From Actinomycetota bacterium (lineage in GTDB: Bacteria; Actinomycetota; Thermoleophilia; Gaiellales; Gaiellaceae), in contig JACCTQ010000158.1 of the NCBI GenBank assembly GCA_013812265.1, forward strand, positions 1 through 8,002: a stretch of DNA of 8,002 nt, given 5' to 3'. This document shows, piece by piece, positions 5,334 through 8,002 of the stretch; the first letter of the stretch is position 1; each line of letters starts with the position of its first letter. Under the pieces are notes generated by a model. That model was not told the origin of the DNA, did not search any database, and saw nothing but the letters and a program-made list of their open reading frames with translations. The position numbers and the translations under genes are program-made.

Positions 5334-6349
5334 CGGCCGCGGCGTTCAAGCGTGGCTGGACGGGCGAGAGCCTGGCCTCGGGCGTCCGGGCCGGAGACAA
5401 GCGGGCGCTTGCGCGCGCGATCAGTCTCGTCGAGAACGGCGACCCCGCCGCCTACGAGCTCGTGCGCGATCTGTACCCGGAGACCGGCACGGCGTACACG
5501 ATCGGGATCACCGGGCCTCCGGGCGTCGGCAAGTCGAGCCTGATCAGCTCGCTCATCCGGTACGTCCGCGCCCAGGGTAAGACGATTGGCGTGATCTCGG
5601 TCGATCCTTCGAGCCCTTTCTCCAAGGGCGCGCTGCTCGGCGATCGGATTCGCCTCGCGGACCACTTCCTGGACCCCGGTGTGTTCATCCGCTCCATGGG
5701 AACCCGCGGCCACCTGGGCGGGCTCGCCGAGGCGACGCTCCAGGCGATGCTGATGCTGGACGCGAGTGGAAAAGATGTCGTCTTCCTCGAGACCGTGGGC
5801 GCGGGGCAGAGCGAGGTAGAGGTGATCGGCATCGCCGACACCGTCGTGCTCGTGCTGATGCCAGGGTCCGGCGACTCCATCCAGGCGCTGAAGGCCGGGA
5901 TCATGGAGATCCCAGACGTGATCGCCGTCAACAAGATGGATCACCCTGCGGCCAGGACGATGGTCAACGAGGTGCGGTCCATCCTGACGCTCGATCACGA
6001 CCGGGCTTGGCGACCTCCGATCGTGCTCACGGAGGCCGTCCGGGGCGAGAACATCGAGAAGCTGTGGGCCGAGATCAGTGCCCACCGGGCGCACCTCGAG
6101 GCGGACGGGCAGCTCGAGGAGCGACGACGGCGGAACCTGGCCGGCGAGGTGTTCGCGGTCGCTTCGAGCCGGGCGAAGAGACGTCTTGAAGAAGCGGTTC
6201 GGGACGACCCGGAACTGCGGCGGCTGCTCGACGAAGTACAGGCCCGCAAGCTCGATCCGCTGACAGCCGTCCGCGAGCTGCTCGAGAAAGTGTTCTTCAT
6301 CAACGATCCGGCGAGCGCAGAAGCGCAACCGAGGGAAGCAAAAGAGTGA
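5330..6349 (+). CDS. meaB: MeaB/ArgK-type GTPase, chaperone of methylmalonyl-CoA mutase
   Basis: G3E-family GTPase that guards adenosylcobalamin loading and integrity in methylmalonyl-CoA mutase or related B12-dependent acyl-CoA mutases. The product is 339 residues from 5330, normal for the family. Domains: N-terminal helical part (1-56; LARAISLVENGDP at 27-39); Walker A GPPGVGKSS (62-70); VDPSSPFSKGALLGDR with D92; MGTRGHLGGLAEAT from 123; the G3-region ETVGAGQSEVEV (154-165); the G4 guanine-specificity motif NKMD (201-204); and a C-terminal helical dimerisation arm. The start is odd. No in-frame ATG, GTG or TTG lies between the deep interior of hisC and GTG 5462, and starting at 5462 would delete 44 residues including conserved ALARAISLVENG. 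CTG at 5330 gives the expected N-terminus and a CTGA overlap with the hisC stop, matching the GTGA overlaps downstream. No mutase subunit is in the window. Confidence 0.92.
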   Translation: MTAAAFKRGWTGESLASGVRAGDKRALARAISLVENGDPAAYELVRDLYPETGTAYTIGITGPPGVGKSSLISSLIRYVRAQGKTIGVISVDPSSPFSKGALLGDRIRLADHFLDPGVFIRSMGTRGHLGGLAEATLQAMLMLDASGKDVVFLETVGAGQSEVEVIGIADTVVLVLMPGSGDSIQALKAGIMEIPDVIAVNKMDHPAARTMVNEVRSILTLDHDRAWRPPIVLTEAVRGENIEKLWAEISAHRAHLEADGQLEERRRRNLAGEVFAVASSRAKRRLEEAVRDDPELRRLLDEVQARKLDPLTAVRELLEKVFFINDPASAEAQPREAKE

Positions 6350-7542
6350 CCACCGGAAAAGCCCCAGCCCTGCAAGACATAGAAGAGGCCCGCCGGCGCC
6401 TGAAAGGCGTGGCGAGGGTAACTCCGGTCTACACCTCGGAGACTTTCTCCCGGCTGGCAGGCCGCGAGGTGCACCTGAAGGCGGAGAACCTCCAGCGAAC
6501 CGGAGCGTTCAAGATCCGCGGCGCCTTCAACAGGATCGCGACTCTGACCGACGCGGAGCGGCGGGCCGGTGTTGTAGCAGCGAGCGCCGGAAATCACGGG
6601 CAGGCCGTGGCCTGGGCCGCACGCGAGGCAGGGGCGAGCGTGCTGATCTTCATGCCCGAGGACACGCCTATGGCCAAGATCGAAGCCACGAGGAACTACG
6701 GCGCCGAGGTAAAGCTGGGTGGGGAGGGATTCGACGAGGCGCTCGCCGCAGCCGTGGACTCGACTCTTGGGACGGACGCCACTTTCATTCACGCCTTCGA
6801 GGACGAGCGAGTGATCGCGGGTCAGGGCACGATCGGCCTGGAGCTTGCCGAGCAGCTGCCGCAGCTGGACACGGTTGTCGTGCCAATCGGGGGCGGCGGC
6901 CTCGCGGCGGGCATCGGCCTTGCTCTGCGCGAGGTCCGTCCGAAGGTCCGGATGCTCGGCGTGCAGGCGGCCGCATGCGCGCCTTTCAGCGGATCACGAG
7001 AGCACGCGTTCACGATCGCCGAGGGCATCGCCGTGAAGCAGCCGGGCGAGCTGACGTCCGCGATCCTCGAGGATGTTCTCGACGATGTCGTGACGGTCAC
7101 CGACGAAGAGATCAGCCAGGCGATCGTCCTCCTGCTCGAGCGAGCCAAGCTCGTCGTGGAGGGCGCAGGCGCCGCGCCCGTGGCAGCGCTCCTCGCGGGC
7201 AAGGTCGACGGGACGGGACCGGTCGCGGCTTTGCTCTCGGGCGGCAACATCGATCCAACGCTCCTCATCTCAGTGATGCGGCATGGTCTGACCCTCGCCG
7301 GTCGTTATCTCGTCGTCCGCACCCGGTTGGCCGATCGGCCGGGCGAGCTGATCAAGCTGCTCTCGCTCGTGGCAGAGGAGCGGGCGAACGTCGTCTCGGT
7401 CGAGCACCACCGCGAAGGCATGGACGTCCCGGTTACCGAGAGCGAGGTGGAGCTGACGCTCGCGACCCGCGATCAGGAGCACTGCGCCGCCTTGCTCGAG
7501 GCGATGCGCGGCTGGGGCTACTCGGTGGAGCGGTTGCAGTGA
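6346..7542 (+). CDS. ilvA: Threonine ammonia-lyase, medium form with one C-terminal ACT domain
   Basis: PLP enzyme converting threonine (and often serine) to 2-oxobutyrate and ammonia, feeding isoleucine synthesis or threonine breakdown. It has 398 residues, matching the single-ACT form rather than the ~510-residue two-ACT E. coli IlvA or the ACT-less ~330-residue TdcB. Motifs: TGAFKIRGA with the PLP-binding Lys56; SAGNHGQ (80-86), the substrate loop; PIGGGGLAAG (180-189), the phosphate-binding glycine loop; LSGGNIDP near 303-310. The ACT-like regulatory domain starts near residue 320 (RYLVVRTRLADRPGELIKLL) and runs to the end, so feedback control by an amino acid is likely though the ligand is unknown. 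GTG 6346 is favoured by GAGGGA (6331-6336) 9 nt upstream and by the GTGA overlap with meaB. No other ilv gene is nearby; next to meaB, a route from 2-oxobutyrate to propionyl-CoA is plausible. Confidence 0.95.
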   Translation: MTTGKAPALQDIEEARRRLKGVARVTPVYTSETFSRLAGREVHLKAENLQRTGAFKIRGAFNRIATLTDAERRAGVVAASAGNHGQAVAWAAREAGASVLIFMPEDTPMAKIEATRNYGAEVKLGGEGFDEALAAAVDSTLGTDATFIHAFEDERVIAGQGTIGLELAEQLPQLDTVVVPIGGGGLAAGIGLALREVRPKVRMLGVQAAACAPFSGSREHAFTIAEGIAVKQPGELTSAILEDVLDDVVTVTDEEISQAIVLLLERAKLVVEGAGAAPVAALLAGKVDGTGPVAALLSGGNIDPTLLISVMRHGLTLAGRYLVVRTRLADRPGELIKLLSLVAEERANVVSVEHHREGMDVPVTESEVELTLATRDQEHCAALLEAMRGWGYSVERLQ

Positions 7543-8002
7543 CGGGTCCGAAGGTGCTCGCTCTCATCCTCGCCGGGGGCGAGGGCGGCCGGCTCGACGT
7601 GCTCACGCAGGAGCGCGCGAAACCGGCGCTGCCGTTCGCGGGCGTCTATCGCCTAATCGACTTCGCGCTCTCTAACTGCATGCACAGCGGCGTCTGGAAC
7701 GTCTGGGTGCTCCAGCAGTACCAGCCACACTCGCTCACCGAGCACCTCGCGAACGGGAGGCCCTGGGACCTCGATCGCACGCGCGGCGGCCTGCGCTTGC
7801 TCCAGCCGTACCTCGGGCGGAGCGAGAGCGGTTGGTACAAGGGCAACGCAGACGCGATCTACCGGAACAAGACGGAGATCGCGAGGTTCGACCCGGACCT
7901 TCTGCTCGTCCTGAGCGCCGATCACCTTTACAAGCTCGACTACGGGCAGGTGATCGAACGGCATCTGGATCACGGAGGAGCAGCGACGCTCGTCACCACG
8001 CG
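7539..8002 (+). CDS. glgC: Glucose-1-phosphate adenylyltransferase (ADP-glucose pyrophosphorylase), 3'-truncated by window edge
   Basis: Makes ADP-glucose from glucose-1-phosphate and ATP, the committed step of bacterial glycogen synthesis. Only the first 154 residues of about 400 are present; the frame is open to the window end. Motifs: ALILAGGEGGRLDVLT (8-23), the nucleotide-binding signature; RAKPALPFAG (26-35) with the conserved Lys28; YRLIDFALSN (37-46); QQYQPHSLTEHL (59-70); GRPWDLDRTRGGLRLL (73-88); WYKGNADAIYRN (99-110); and SADHLYKLDY with the metal-binding Asp128. These match GlgC rather than GalU or RmlA. GTG 7539 is supported by GGTGGAG (7524-7530) 8 nt upstream and a GTGA overlap with the ilvA stop. 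The C-terminal beta-helix and allosteric region lie outside the window. It has no evident pathway link to ilvA; co-transcription is inferred from the overlap. Confidence 0.94.
   Translation, partial: MTGPKVLALILAGGEGGRLDVLTQERAKPALPFAGVYRLIDFALSNCMHSGVWNVWVLQQYQPHSLTEHLANGRPWDLDRTRGGLRLLQPYLGRSESGWYKGNADAIYRNKTEIARFDPDLLLVLSADHLYKLDYGQVIERHLDHGGAATLVTT

Noticed and set aside
5144..6328. 394-residue minus-strand open frame opposite meaB
   Set aside because: It lies antisense to a clear MeaB GTPase; its composition (His/Arg/Asp-rich) is typical of a high-GC antisense shadow and it has no family motif.
6995..7268. Other frames opposite the ilvA C-terminal half as small genes
   Set aside because: Ser/Arg/Pro-rich antisense shadows of the well-supported ilvA frame, with no start context or domain.

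Overview
The window is GC-rich, densely packed bacterial chromosome. GTG starts, very short intergenic gaps and TANNNT-type -10 boxes placed 6-7 nt before start codons suggest an actinobacterium. An ECF sigma factor fused to a zinc-finger anti-sigma-like domain and a long tail, together with the style of the GlgC and MeaB sequences, points loosely to a Thermoleophilia-like lineage. That placement is inference; no rRNA or other marker is present.

Layout. (1) Bases 1-1040 (+): the C-terminal three quarters of dihydrolipoyl dehydrogenase, cut by the window edge. (2) Bases 1027-2298 (-): an MFS exporter, convergent with lpd and overlapping its 3' end by 14 nt. (3) Bases 2299-2386: a divergent regulatory gap with a perfect TTGAC-N4-GTCAA dyad and a GGGAACC ECF-type -35 candidate. 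(4) Bases 2387-3901 (+): a 504-residue ECF sigma factor with a zf-HC2-like module, a hydrophobic segment and a 228-residue basic, Pro-rich tail. (5) Bases 3898-4125 (-): a 75-residue single-pass membrane protein whose stop interlocks with the sigma gene stop in the tetranucleotide CTAG. (6) Bases 4126-4196: a 71-bp divergent promoter region. (7) Bases 4197-8002 (+): a tightly coupled operon hisC - meaB - ilvA - glgC (partial). Every junction is a 4-nt overlap: CTGA, GTGA, GTGA. No stretch over 300 bases lacks a gene. I saw no tRNA, rRNA, CRISPR array, insertion sequence or phage gene.

How the genes may work together. IlvA makes 2-oxobutyrate from threonine. Oxidative decarboxylation of 2-oxobutyrate (an E3-dependent step, and an E3 lies in the window) yields propionyl-CoA. 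Propionyl-CoA is assimilated through adenosylcobalamin-dependent methylmalonyl-CoA mutase, whose GTPase chaperone is MeaB. HisC (histidine synthesis or general aromatic transamination) and GlgC (ADP-glucose for glycogen) make the operon look like a mixed central-metabolism housekeeping cluster rather than one pathway. The most unusual items are the membrane-anchored-looking sigma factor and the absence of any ATG, GTG or TTG start for full-length MeaB, which leaves CTG at 5330 as the best candidate.
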